Below, piece by piece: positions 23,901 to 36,745 of a stretch of DNA of 64,000 bases; the stretch's first letter is position 1, and every line of letters begins with the position of its first letter. The position numbers and the translations under genes are program-made. The DNA comes from Paragonimus skrjabini miyazakii (lineage: Eukaryota > Platyhelminthes > Trematoda > Plagiorchiida > Troglotrematidae), in the NCBI GenBank assembly GCA_014338405.1, contig JTDE01002405.1, positions 1 through 64,000 on the forward strand, in the 5' to 3' direction. The notes below the pieces were generated by a model. It worked only from the letters and a program-made list of their open reading frames with translations. It was not told where the DNA came from and did no database searches.

Positions 23901-26880
23901 AAAAACATTACGGCCTATCAACCTTCCAGTCTTTGCGATTGTTGCAAATGCAAATTTGATAAGCGATATATTTTGTGTTAGTAAATAATACACAACAGAT
24001 TGTTGAAATTAGGACGGTAGCAAATATTCGTATACCAATATGTGTGTTTCTCTCAAACTTAATTTTGGTCAGTAGTTTGATTATTCATTTTATGCGAATT
24101 TCAAAGATCAATTGTAACTGTGAGTTTTTCGCTACAGCAATAAAAAATGACATGCCATGGGGTTAAGTAAACTGGATAGCTTTTTATGACATCGCAAAAC
24201 CAGGGGGAATCCGAATGAACTACCATTGTTTAAATGCACCTTTTGAAAAAGATTAAATGTTTTACTTTTTAATAATTGGTAAAAAATCAATAAAGTATTT
24301 CGTGAGTTATCGGCTGAAATTGACTTCACATTACATGATACAGTTCATTTTGCAGCTTGCCCAAAAATATTGCTGGAGGAATATTACTCAAAACGAAACA
24401 ATCACAATTAAACTTCATAACAATTCATATAAGTGCGTGAAAAGAGAATTATCATATTTGGGGCATCCGTATCCCTAGCACATTGAACTGTTTCTTGATA
24501 TGTTTTTCATGTTTCAGTGAGTCCTTGATTTTACAAAAGTGGAATCATTGAAATGTTATCTATAAAATATTCATCAAGTCTTCTGTGCATTCAGAATGAG
24601 ATAAGTTAGACATAACCGAATTTGGTCGAGATAATGCATCAAGCTTCCGGCGTTCTTTGGACTAGCTTCTCATAGCTAAGAAAGAAATCTATGTTGTGAA
24701 CGTTTGTTACAGTTGAAAATCATTCAGGGTCAAGTGCATCACTCAAATCTGATCAATCTTTCCACGTTGCTTCTTACAAAATGAAGCATTAACCCAGACT
24801 ATTGCTCCGACTAAGGCGATACTTGTCACGGCCGGAAGTTAAGCTCGAACCACGTAATCATCAGGTGGCCCTGCTGACAACTACTCTACTGTTCTTACTT
24901 CATGCTAAATCAACTCATAATCTACAAACGCTGAGTACTTTTGGTGATGCTAGTTTTTGTCTTGCGTCTAACACATTATGTTGACGATTGCTTACGTAGG
25001 TAGTACAATGTATCCGAAACTACATTTACAGTACTTCTTCCCGATTAGGGGGTTGTGAACTTTTTTGGATTGAGCTCAAGTGGCCATATTTATTGATCAT
25101 AGAAAAAAATAATGCATGTAAAGAAACATTCTTAAATCAGTTGAAATTATTTGGTTTAACACAAAACGGATCTACGTTCAGATCACCAAAGTTGACTCTT
25201 GCTAATCGATTGTCAGTTGGTAGCTCAGGTTCAAAGACGATATTATCAATCACTAGGTAAAGTACAGGAAAGAACTTGAACGCACTGAACAAGTTACTTT
25301 GTAATGCACCTCAAGGTAAACTGGCGTGTTGTCTGGTCAAGATTTTTAAGCTAGCATCTGTATGCGTCTAAAATTAAAGCAGACAAGGATTCGCTGACGG
25401 ATTAGATAGGGGTGATGTAATTGACGGTCATACACCCCCCATACATGTTCCACTTGAGTTGACTAGTGCTTTTCCCTAAGAAAATTCTGAAATTGTTTAA
25501 AACGGTTTATAAAACACAAACACTTGCTCACAGTTGACGTTCACATTCATCTCAATGTTATAATATACCTAACTTGGAGGCATTCTACGTTAACCAGAAA
25601 GTTAGACACCAAAGCTCCAAAACTAACGACCTCATCCTTCAGTAGACTCGCAGAACTGATTACATCTACAAACATTATTCGCACATCATGATGTCTGAAC
25701 TATCTATGTATTGAGAGACCAATGTTAGACATGGCCCATAGCCTAATTAAAACAAAAATGCCATTATATTTTGTGTTTTCTGATGACGACAGAGGAATGA
25801 AATGGCATCTTTACCAAACAGTATTAGAGATACATTGCATAATCCAATACTGTAGGAAAGACGACATGCTCAATCCAAGAATTCGAACACAAGTTTCTAC
25901 AAAATAAAACATTAAACGCATTGTGGGCTTCACGGTTTTATCTCATTCAGTGAATGTCCACCATTTACCTGAAGCTTGAAAATTAATTTAAAGAATACTC
26001 GTAAGTAAACGTGATAAGAAGTTTTACCTTTTTCTGCAAACGAAGTTGTTATTTAATGTGCTTCCTAGCCTGTCCGCATTATATTCACCAGAACAGAAAG
26101 TAAATTTTTCAACCGTCCTCAAACTAACGACGGGTTAGTCTGCAAAGAGAATGGAGGCGTATCAACGTACATTAAGATTTCAAATTACAGATATGCTTCG
26201 CTAAACTATGCGCTGATTTGTAGCCGATAGTCCCAATACTTCGTGACAGGCTGTTGAATTTTATAACTAATCATAAGTAAGTGTTTGACTTGAAAAATAA
26301 TCTAAAGAACACAAACTTCAAACAAATACAAACTAAATATATTCGCCCGATTTTTACATAATTTATCTTTTCCTACTCTTTTGCAATTCATTATTCCGCA
26401 GTAAACAAAAGCCAGCCTGAAAAATCCTCTGAATTTTCAAAATTGAATACCGCTGACATTATCCAAAATAAAATTACCACCTTACTTTCATACAAGAATT
26501 TTGTAATTAGAAAGCATAAATTGGTTAACATTTGATTGTGTTAGTGATTCGTTAAAATACCCAAAGTATTCTTAGAACAAAACCTAAAATATTCCAAATG
26601 ACTTTCTTCTACCACACAAATTAAGTTTGTGAAATTCAAGTTGTATGCAGTTTTTATATAGTAAAATGACAAACAATAGAAGATTTTGCGTGAACTAACG
26701 GACATTTATATCGTAGGTATTTTTAAGCAAAAACACGTGAGGTATTAGAATTCTAATGGCATTCTTCTATATTTTACCTTTTCATTAGGGACTTGCGTTT
26801 TGCTTACGGGTCCGATTAATCTTGCTGTAGTTCTTTCCAAAATGAGATCAAATTGTAGTAGCGCAAACTATTTTTAGATG
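20977..26880. other. AT-rich DNA with no recognisable element
   Basis: No retroelement motif can be seen in any frame and no repeat is recognised. A frame at 22161-22457 (plus) and its minus shadow are open for 85-98 codons but carry no domain. This is the emptiest part of the window. Confidence 0.5.
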
Positions 26881-26881
26881 A

Positions 26882-27100
26882 TGTTTGAACAAAATTGACT
26901 TACTGATTCTTCGACAATCAACAAGTTCTGATGACCAATTTGGCAGTATGCTTGCTTCCGGTAATGATAGGCCAGGTAATTTGAAAATAACTAGTCAATA
27001 TTACCGGCAATATCCTTATTTCAGCGATGCTTTAAATGATCTGTATAAGTACGATGCCTACGTTTTGAACCACTGGTTTCGGACAACCTGCTCCTATTAG
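26882..27100 (+). CDS. Possible host exon, unknown product
   Basis: The frame is open for 72 codons, starts after TTTTTAG|ATGATG-like sequence (AG at 26876-26877) and ends in TAG. The protein has mixed composition without low complexity (LRQSTSSDDQFGSMLASGND, later QYYRQYPYFSDALNDLYKYD), which reads more like true protein than its neighbours. An internal GGCCAG|GTAATT could be a donor. There is no ATG at its start in frame and I recognise no family. Chance is a real alternative. Confidence 0.22.
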   Translation, partial: CLNKIDLLILRQSTSSDDQFGSMLASGNDRPGNLKITSQYYRQYPYFSDALNDLYKYDAYVLNHWFRTTCSY

Positions 27101-29185
27101 CTAGTACTTGAAAAGATTGAGACGGTACACCGACCATGTTTGAACAAGAAAATGAACTAATATTGGTTCAACTTTACGTCCAATAGACAGTCAAGTTTTG
27201 GAACAATAAGGTTTACTCATTTAGGGAAAACTGACCTGACACGCTTGATTTGTTTTGCCAGCAAACCTTCTAAGATTCGGGTAGCAAGAGAAGGGAGTAG
27301 AATGACCGCTAGTATGTACAGATACACCCATGCACACAAGTACAAGTATATAGATGTGTCCATACAAACAGTAGTAAGCGCACAGCCTATGAAGTCCAAT
27401 TTCAACATTGTTGAATGATAAGCTGCAGAATGAGGTTCAATAATGTAAAACGCCTTCTGGATGCTGGTCATCAGCACTGTCGAAGGCAACGCCCAGTTGT
27501 TAAGTGACTATAGGCTGAGTTTGAACTTTTGAATCTCATTGGGCAAGATAATTCAGGCCAAGCGTGATGGAATCTTTCTCTCAGAATGGTTACAGATTGA
27601 CGACCCGCACAAATTACGGTAGAACAGGGCCTCAGCGAATTGCTTTTTTCATCGTTAGCTTCTTTTCTAAGTGAAATATAACTTTATATTTTGTTGTTTT
27701 AATCTCAGAAGTAACAAAATAACTTGTATAAATAATTCTTATACAAAAACATTTGATGCACACATAGTCACTATAGAGTAGACTATGTGAAAAGGCGAAA
27801 AATAATTACGTTTCTGTTTAACCAATCTTTTACTCTGTCTTGCAAAATTAGTAGTTAATTCAATAAAACATTATTTCAAAATTATTTCTTCAAATAACAT
27901 AACATTCCCAAAGTTTTGATTGGGTGCCTATGGCCTAAACTACTAACTAGTCCTTTGTGTGAATAAAACTGACCTTTGTTAGTGGTTTATGGTACACATT
28001 CTGTGATATGCAAGACTCTATCAAAGATGTTTTCATCTTGGTTCGTGAGAAGCATTCAGGCACACCGTGATTTGAAGCACTCAACGTAGCAAAACAAGTC
28101 AAGACTTCCACATCCTTTGACCCTCCGTTCTATGAGTATCTTGCCGGAACGGTCTGTTAAGATAACCAGCTATTAATTTGATGACGAGGAATGAACACAG
28201 GTGGCATCGGTTTTAAAAGGCTGCTGCTGCCGAAATAATAAAATGTTGTGATAAATATATTTACTTTTGAACCTATAATTTATAAGAAGTTTTGTTTCTG
28301 GTTCGAATTAACCAAGCAATGATAGGTTGAACCAAATTGGAACCGTATGACATTCACCGTATGGACCATGTACTAATTCAATGGAACAATGAGTCTTGGA
28401 GAATTTCTGTCGATGAAGTGACTGAAATCACCGATGCATGAACCGCTAAAGTCTTTGTGGTTTGGATGGGTAGGGCTTAGTGTGAGTTACTTAGTAGCAC
28501 TGAAGCTAACAAGAATGTAGTGACCTGTAAATACTTATTACTGAACGCACACGACACGATAAGGTTCGATCGTATTTGTAAATTCCATGTGAATAAAATT
28601 TTACCAACCACATTTAAGCAACGTATAAAACATGTTACTGCTGATATCCCTCCACGGAACGTTATAATCATAAAATTTTCTGTACATTCATCAGCATTTG
28701 CGGTCAATCTAATGCCCTTCAAACTTTCAGCAGCACATTACTGTCGTATCGAAAATTCCTTCAACTGTTTCAGTTAAATCTTGCATCTTAACCGGAACGG
28801 ATACACAATACTCTATTACATTTATGAAGTCGACCAATTGACCAAACTTTCCATATCTTGTATGTGATCAACTTTTAAATTTCTTTGAATTTTCTCCTTA
28901 CTTCGTACAATCTTCCTCCGTCAGTGAACTGTGCCGTTTCAATATAAAACATTCCCACAAGTGTATACTGAAAACAGACAACTACTGGATTTCATTTAAC
29001 TCATGTCTGATCGGCATAGTAGACAGCACGGTTGTCGTAACCATATTGAACGAACTGAGCAGTTTATTGCACGACAAATGTGTTGGGTGAGACTTAGATG
29101 TCACTTTCTAAACGCTGGTACTTGTAGATTATTTGCTGTAGACACAACCCAGTATTTGCTACTTACGATAACTATTTTACTACAG
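27101..29185. other. Unassigned AT-rich DNA
   Basis: Several 80-90 codon frames lie on both strands (for example 27217-27489 minus, hydrophobic; 28477-28777 both strands). None has a domain, and both-strand openness suggests composition rather than coding. Confidence 0.4.
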
Positions 29186-29318
29186 GCGGTATATCTAAAT
29201 GGTGTAAGAATAGAAAGACAAGTTGTATTCCTCTCTCAAACATTAGGAGCCACGATGTGTGCATTGTGTCACAGATCCTCGAATATAGTGTTTCAAAGGA
29301 ATTACCCATACCTGGCAG
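29186..29318 (+). CDS. Possible internal host exon, unknown product
   Basis: This 133 bp segment is preceded by ACTATTTTACTACAG, a good 3' splice site, and followed by CTGGCAG|GTAAAG, a good 5' splice site. One frame is open throughout and beyond: AVYLNGVRIERQVVFLSQTL, a CALCHRSSN stretch with a CxxC pair, then NYPYLAG. I do not recognise the protein. The combination of two fair splice sites and an open frame is suggestive, but such pairs will also occur by chance in a window of this size. Confidence 0.25.
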
Positions 29319-32115
29319 GTAAAGATGTACAGTGTTTACCTGCAATAAGAACATTAATGAGAAATGAATAAACCTACCGTTTCTGAAGGATACTTATGCC
29401 AAATTAAAGCGCTAACCGCTTGCCAGTTACAATGTAATTGTTAGAATTCTGACGAAGTAAAACTGTAATTGTGTGAGATAGCTTACCTGCAAACGTAAAT
29501 TGTGAGGCAAAGACAACCGCAAAAATTCAGGATATTTGATGCCAATTCAACGAGAGACTAAGAAATGGTTTATATGCATGCACATAACCTATAAATTAGT
29601 CATAGTATGAGTAAATTTTGAAACTTCCCGCTGATGGAACAAAAAGCAAAACACATTCATCAGTTTCAATTGTTGTTCCAACATTGAGTCACTTACATGT
29701 AACTCAAATTCCATAGCGTTATTAAACCTCTCTAGATTAGTGTTCAACACGAATTAACAGACGTATCTATCATCTGCATTACTTCAGAAATATGTAGAAA
29801 GTTTTTATGTTGTTCAAAACACTTCAACAGCCTCCCTGTATTTATTCGCTTTCTATTCGTCTGCGCTAATATCGTTCTGCTGTGAAAAATATTTAACAAC
29901 AGTTGAATTTGCGACTGTTTAACCAGCTTTTTGTTTGATCACTTAGTTCGAAAAGAATATTCGTAAAACAAACATTTAATGTCTGTCAAAGTGGACAAGA
30001 CTTTAAATGTAAGAAGGAGAACTGTCATAAATAATAAAACATGCAATATGGCTTGATCTTTAAACAATACACTGTGAACAACTTGATTAGGTCAATCGAC
30101 GTTGTGATGTTATTTGTATAGAAACGAAGCACATGTTTCTCATTAATGTTTTTTCAAACGTCAACTGCTGAAAACATCTGCAAAGAAGGACAGCAAATCT
30201 CTGAGACATACCTTCAATCCAGCACAATCAATTTTAATCGCAGTGAACATGAAGTTACATTTTCCTTGGTAACAGGAAGACTTTTCGTATCCTCTACCAG
30301 TCGTTGCATCAATCACATGATATACAAAACACATGTAACATAAGGATGTGATAGCAGAATGACGAACCCCGATACAAACGGTTATAGAGTGAAGTAACTG
30401 GAAGTCGGATCAACAATTATGTCTGTAACTAACAGACGACACCTGAAACTTCGGTATTTATCAAACACAAATCGTATTGTTCAATTTCAACACCTTTCAA
30501 AGTTTTATAACTGACAAAAAACATAAATGAAGTGGAAGAATTATTGATCTTCTGTTCTCAAAAGACTCAGTGTGCTTGTTTTTGTTTGGTATATTTTTAC
30601 CAGCGGAGAACATCCTGTTCCAGATAGCCCATGTGTTACCTGTCTACAAACGGCTGTTTCACCAGTCAGCTTAGGTTTGTACTGTAATTGATATCCTTTT
30701 TCATCCTGTTGAAACGAGTCATAGAATCTCAAGATGGAAATAGTTATAAAACTTCAAACCATTCAAGGAATAACAGGTTTGTAAATAATGTCTGCTTCAA
30801 AGAGTTCAATTCACTTTCAAAAGTGCTTCAAGGCTCGGAAGTAAAAACTCACCAAAAATAAATAAACCGCTTTATCCAAAAAGACAATCCTGCGAAGGTC
30901 CATGGTGAAAAAGTTGAATAAAGATGTTACTTCATGAGAAAATGTCTCTAACCCGAATATCACAATAAATTTTCTTCAAATGTAAACGTACCTAGTGTAA
31001 GTGAAACTAATTTTACATGTAATCGAGTTGATTCCCAACAAGTAATGTACATATGTATGCAATAACGACAGAACATTGATTGAGCATAAAAAAACGCACA
31101 AAAGATTTAGACATCCTTAGCGTGATGAATATCCCGTTTACGTTCAAATGCGAAACTGATGATCGAATTTCTAGGTTAGTTTGAGAATAACTGGACCAAT
31201 CCACCATGTATATTAAGCTACTTAAATTGAAAATCAAGTAAGTCGTTTGCGTGAAAACAAATTTACAAACATTAATTACACAGTCTAAAGTAACCCAAAA
31301 CAAAATAAACAAATCACATCCAAGATGTTCTGCCGGTATCTGATGTACGTTGTAAATATCTATGAGCGTAACACAAGCTGTCTGCTCAAAGCCCAGGAGA
31401 ACATCTAGCTGATTAAGACACATGCAATATTAGACTGACGAGCTAAATGATGCAAAGTGACAAAACACTTAGGAGGCTGAAAATTTAAAACGTGAAGATA
31501 AACAGTGATTCAAAGAAAAAAAAAAAAATTTCAAGTAGGCAAAAACGCGAGCCTCCCAGTTTGAATTTTATAGCCTGTAAGGGTACCTCTCAGAAATGTC
31601 TTTCAAAACGCGACTAGTTTCATCACCTATCTCTGCACCTAATGACATTAAGAAATTCACTTTATTGGTCGGTCGGCATTTGTCAAGGTTATCAAAAGCT
31701 AATCTTTCAAATGTTTAATAGAGATTGCACAGGTTGTAGAGCAGTAAGATGAGTTCAATATGGTTTCTTTGATGTGGATTACGCAGAAACAAGTAGGGGT
31801 GCAAACCTTATGTTGTTACGCGTCAGAAGAAAAACCATATGTCGTCGATAAAACTTCGTAGGTGCCATATTAACTGGGCCGAAACACCTAATCATTCAAT
31901 AATGCAAACTTCAGGGCAGTTAAGCCAAATGAATGAATGTAGAATGAACAATCTCAGTGAGTTGTTACCAAATATGTTGGGGTGTTAAATTCTTTGTGAT
32001 GAGGAAGTAGGCCATAAAACATAGTGCCAACCAAGTCGCGGAATTCTCTGCTTCAGACACAGCTAAACTTCATATTATATGGTGAATATGACGATTTTGA
32101 AAGAGTCCAACTGCG
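29319..32115. other. Unassigned AT-rich DNA
   Basis: No element is recognised. The 136-codon minus frame at 31013-31423 is hydrophobic and AT-driven with no domain; an A-run of about 13 bases (near 31,516) is not linked to any retroelement end that I can see. Confidence 0.4.
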
Positions 32116-32120
32116 AAATC

Positions 32121-32310
32121 TCTGAGCTTCGGTTGAATTCGAATCGACAACAAAAACAGCATGCCAAAACGAAGCAAAGATTCTACCGGTTTAGCCACAG
32201 AGCTACATCGGGAGTTAGGAAACTTCGCATTCGGATCTAGTTATCCAACCAGTCTACGACCATGTGGAATCCACCAACTAACACAGTCGACTAGTTTCTC
32301 AGGCATGATT
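32121..32310 (-). repeat. tRNA-derived SINE, copy A (diverged)
   Basis: This aligns over about 190 bp with the copy at 35.57-35.77 kb in the same orientation. Corresponding blocks are GAGCTTCGGTTGAATTCGAATC (box B region), CTACCGGTTTAGCCACAGAGC (box A region, mutated) and GTGGAATCCACCAACTAACACAGTCGACT further out. It is older or less constrained than copy B, since both pol III boxes are damaged. Confidence 0.8.
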
Positions 32311-32410
32311 TACCAAGCTGTTCACGATAGAACTCATCAACTTCACCGACGACTACTGAATTTGTATTAGTGAAAAGTAATTTAACGGATTTAATAATTC
32401 AGCTGGGAAA

Positions 32411-32455
32411 ATCTGGACTTCGTCTGGAATCGAACCTAGGACAGAAACTGTAGGT
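32411..32455 (-). repeat. SINE fragment (box B region only)
   Basis: GGACTTCGTCTGGAATCGAACCTAGGACAGAAAC matches the box B/T-arm part of the SINE copies at 32.1 and 35.6 kb. The similarity fades after about 45 bp. It lies only 100 bp beyond copy A, so it could be part of a local rearrangement of that copy. Confidence 0.6.
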
Positions 32456-35400
32456 TAGGTATAATGACACTAAAATCAAAAGAGATATCAGATCTTCATC
32501 TCTAGTTAAAAAGTGATAGTGCTTTAGGTGCACTAGTGTAAAATACCGATGCCTTCTTCTTGCTGAAGTCATCTGTTTTTGAATCATACTCACTGTAGAC
32601 TACAAGCTACAGAAGTGGTTGGTTTGGTGTGAAAGTTGCAGAGTAAATATTCAGGTTAAACTACCAGAATGACGATTGGCAGATCTCTACAGCTTTCGTT
32701 CGCGACTAAAATGTAGAATGGATTTGTATTCAGCTTAACTTACATAAGTTGAAGAACAGTCACTAACAATCTAACAGGATTTCGTGTATCACTGTCAATA
32801 ATTTCATAAAAATTTATCTGTTGAACAAACTGCATCATGTCAACACTTAATCACTAATCGACAAACAATCAGACTTATGATATATCAAGTAAACATACTT
32901 CCTTCATTCCATCACACTCCTAAATTCTCAACACGACCTGTAAGTTACCCTACGTTTATTGCAGTCAGCTACGTGCTACTTATTAATAACTGAATTTTCA
33001 TATTGTTTGTCTAAATATTTAATTCGTCAAACTTTGTAAACCACAGCCTCATATTCAAGTACCTTGATACCAATTCTTGTCAACTAGAAGCTTCAATCAT
33101 GCAATTTTCTCACTCGTTACGCCCAATTTCTCAACTGTGCGTCTTCCATTTAGATCACACCAAGTATTCTATTGTTTCCAAACTGAACTACTCAATTCGG
33201 TGTTAAACAACTTATTAGCTGAATACAGCTGTTTTGGCTTCCAAAACCTCATTATAATTTCCTTAACAATGTGTTGTGACTTTGTTGCAGCCATAGCGAC
33301 CCAATCCAGTTGACTTGACAACCGCGCTGTGACCTTCTTAAAGTTTGTGAATTGAGAAATATCTCTCACTATTGTTTCGGCCATTTTCACGCACAAACCG
33401 AAGGAGCTCATATTGTCCGTTTGCGCTTATGTGTGTGTACATGCCCCCGTTACACAGGTGGTGGTTGTGTAGCTTGACCGATGATTTATGCGACGGATAG
33501 TGAGGACATTCAGAGTTGTGTGTTGATTATTGCGGATACAAAGGCGTGTATGTAACTGAGATTGAACCACAGAAACGGAAACCTGTGTGATGTAGTCAAT
33601 ATTTTGTTATTAGCTGGAGTGGTAGAGATGTTGGTTGTTCTCAATTGCACGTTATTTCCGAACGACACAGCCTACATTTATACCTAAACTGGCCACGCCT
33701 TAATTGTCGCAGACAAGCTAACCAAAGTTCTGACCTAATCGTCGCACAATATTGACTCAAGAATAAACTGCCATGATATGGTTGATAGTTATAGGTAGAG
33801 AAACGACTGTGTCGAGAAAAAAATTCCTAAAGTAACAAACCGTAGCAAATAAATTAGGTCACGTGTTATGTGAATAGTGAATCGGAAAAGCTATAGAGCT
33901 TTTGAGTAGAGAATAATACTAAGAAACCGTTGTTTACTTATAAACTTATTGGCCTGATGTCTCTTGGTAATTTACTGATAAATTCAGCACTAATTCACAT
34001 GTATCCAGGTCTCTAGATGAGTTTTATCATCAATGTCATTATCACCTTCAGCTTTGAGCCTTATATGCGGATAGAATTGATCTGGCTGCCTTCGATCCTG
34101 GCACTTGTCCACGAAGTTGCAGGGTAATAATAAAGAATAAACGCATGGCAAAACTAAAGAAAATAGGACAAAAGTAAATGAATAAAAGCAACTGATGTTC
34201 AAGAAAGAGAAGAGTCAACAAGCTCGCCAATGGCTGAGATATAAAGCACTGTTAACTAGTGGTTTCAGCTGGCAATGTGGACGGTATCGAACACACCGAC
34301 AAGATGAACAGCGCCCCCGAACAATACTTGACTGGACGGCCAAGATTTTCACAGTTTATGATCAGATCATCGGCTGATCATCTTGTCGTTTCTTTTAACC
34401 GTCAGCAGACAAGTTGGACAATAAGCGGTGCGGCAGAAGTTACGTCGATATACAGAGTACACGACCCAACTAAACTTGGCATTTTCAGTAGCTCAGGTAT
34501 CGGTTGCAAAACTGAACACTTCCTAAATACGTGACGATGGACTGTCATGTTAACCACAAAATCAGCCAATTTTATGCTGGTCAACTAGCAGACGTAACGG
34601 TAGCTAAACACCGCTAGTCTAAGTGCATCTTTCGCACTAATAGGCTGGGTCTCTGATCGATGAAAGGAAACGTAGAGCAAAAGAAGATTGCAAGCCATGA
34701 TTTTAATCGATAACTAGACGTCTTTGAGACAGCAAAAATAACGGAGGTTTTCAGATGTACTTTGTGTTTCTGCCAACTACGTGGATACTTCATCAGGAAT
34801 AATATAAGTTGATCAAAATGCCATGTAGACACACGCTTTTTCTCACCGCTTCAAGTCGTGCGAAAGCTCTATTGTTTAAAACGGACCAACTTCGAACTTA
34901 AGGTAAATTTTTGCGTGCTTTCCAACGCGGACTACATTTTTTTGTCAGAGTTGCACACAACTTAATGACCTTAATTAAGAACACACATCTGTGGTTATAT
35001 GAAGTAGTGTTGCATGAAAAAATTGAATTGAGAATGAAGTGATCATGATTCTTTCATGAATGGTCGTATAAAAAGCAAAACATTGAATTGTTTTGCAACC
35101 TGTTTTGCCACTATGGTATTTTCTCAAATTGTCTTCAAAAGAAAACAACATGTTTCTTTCTATAAAGGAATACTTTTGAATTAACTTTTGCGGTCTTCTC
35201 TGAATCTCGTCCAATTTCTCAACGTAAATTTAATTCTCTGTCAAGTGCGCAACTATCCGTGAAGTAATGTTGCTGGTTGAAGTAAATAAGGCAGGTTGGT
35301 CAGGGTGAACTTAGAAATGTGCTTAAATGTTAGATGAGCGTTTGCGGATGGGTACTCAAAGTGTATTACGCAGTACACAATTGCTGCCTGTCATGTGGGT

Positions 35401-35570
35401 GTTAGCACACCACCAACAAACCATAAACATAATCAACTGTCTGCAAATTGAGTGTAACTCGCTAGTTTTTAAGTATTTCTTCAAGTCTAACCTTGCCTGT
35501 TTACTTATTATCAATCCGAGTCCACAGCTGGTGCATTGTGTTGTTTTTCTGGATGAGACCCAATTGTGAA
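32456..35570. other. Unassigned AT-rich DNA
   Basis: Nothing recognisable is present apart from open frames of up to 91 codons (34259-34534 plus), which lack domains. Confidence 0.4.
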
Positions 35571-35571
35571 A

Positions 35572-35772
35572 AATTAGGGCTTCGGCTGGATTCGAACCAG
35601 CGACAGAAACACCATACCTCAAAACGGCAAGCGCTCTACCAGCTGAACTACAGAGCCACAACAGGAACTCAGAAGTTTCAAATCCGAACACTGTTACCCA
35701 CCCGTCCCACTGTGTCACATGGAACCCACCAGATTATCCCAGTGATCGACTGACCCAACAGAATTTCTCAAA
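35572..35772 (-). repeat. tRNA-derived SINE, copy B (best preserved)
   Basis: On the minus strand GGCTCTGTAGTTCAGCTGGTAGAGC (box A at 35639-35650, with a paired D-arm GTTC/GAGC) is followed by GCTGGTTCGAATCCAGC (box B at 35588-35598, with a perfect 5 bp T-arm). The acceptor stem does not pair fully and the anticodon region is about ten bases too long, so this is not a working tRNA gene. Homology to copy A continues beyond the tRNA 5' end, through GGGTAACAGTGTTCGGATT, which resembles a second tRNA-like head. It is a pol III-derived retroposon of a family with at least three other traces here. Confidence 0.8.
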
Positions 35773-36471
35773 AAGTTCAATCTGGAGTCCATCACCGCCA
35801 CTGCTAAGCATAAAAGTTGTATTGTTACGCTACTATATTACACTATATTATGTTAGCGTGTGCAGTTCATTTCGCTGCTTCAGATTAGCTAAACCAAAAT
35901 GGATTTTTATGTGATCTATAGAACAATCTATTTTTAAATGCATCAGTGAAGAGATGTGATATGCATTGCATTAGGCATGGTGTAGTCAGTGGTTTGTTCA
36001 GCCATTCCTCAAAGTCAAGTTGAAAAATCATTTTAAAATTGACCCGCTTAAATTTTCAAGCGTATTCTGCACTCGGTACGATTTTAGGTGTTTCCTATGA
36101 CACCATTCTTTCTACGCGGTTCCCTCTTATCTACCTGACTACCGCGAATTTCCGACGGAATGTTAAGTAGATGACGGCGTCTTCAGCATAAAACGTTCAG
36201 TGGTAAGCCCTCCATATAGACTGTAGTGTAGCTTTAACACAAGCGTCAGTCTATCGTACGCTCCTATCTTCCAAAATAATGGTATCCTAAGTGGTTTCTT
36301 GTTACTTGTTTCTCAATGTAAGCATTTTTAAGGTCGTTATCAGCTAAGTGTTTTAACTTTGTATCGAACCAAAGGTTGACATGGTCACTTCACGCCAGAA
36401 TTGTTTTACCAGTCTGAGGAGGCTCATATTTCATGTTATACGGCTGAAATTGGTTTTAGGCTTGCTTACTA
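35773..36471. other. Unassigned DNA
   Basis: No feature I can support is present between the SINE and the candidate minus-strand exon. Confidence 0.4.
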
Positions 36472-36745
36472 TTATCCACCGTTTTGTGAACTAACAGTTA
36501 ATGGCGGAGCTCGGTGCAGCGGCATTCCTGCATCCACTTCTACAGAATTTATTGCGTTACAGTATTTTAACTCATGTAAATCATTTGATCTACTAATTCT
36601 ACCCCATTTGGATAGACCATTCGGTTTTGGACTTATTGGAAGAATAGTCATATCTTCAACGTGCTCCCGACGAAATATACTCACGACCGTATCTTTACTT
36701 ACAGCTATCTTGTAATCACATTTTGCAATGTCTCAATGGTGCAAA
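36472..36745 (-). CDS. Possible terminal host exon, unknown product
   Basis: The minus strand is open for about 85 codons from 36,745 to a double stop TAA TAG at the left end. There is a possible acceptor GATTACAAG inside its start. The protein is hydrophilic with a mixed, non-repetitive composition: DYKIAVSKDTVVSIFRREHV, then MTILPISPKPNGLSKWGRIS, RSNDLHELK and a Pro/Ser-rich tail. That looks like a cytoplasmic C-terminal tail, but I cannot name a family. The plus strand is open too over 104 codons, which weakens the case. Confidence 0.25.

Noticed and set aside
24815..24870. 5S rRNA-like sequence (GGAAGTTAAGC)
   Set aside because: Only about ten bases resemble the internal control region; the rest does not fit.
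31013..31423. 136-codon membrane-like protein
   Set aside because: Hydrophobicity follows from AT-rich codons; no start context, domain or splice support.
35572..35665. A functional tRNA gene (minus strand)
   Set aside because: Boxes A and B and the T-arm are good, but the acceptor stem does not pair fully, the anticodon region is too long, and a diverged second copy with the same flanks exists at 32.1 kb. It is a SINE.
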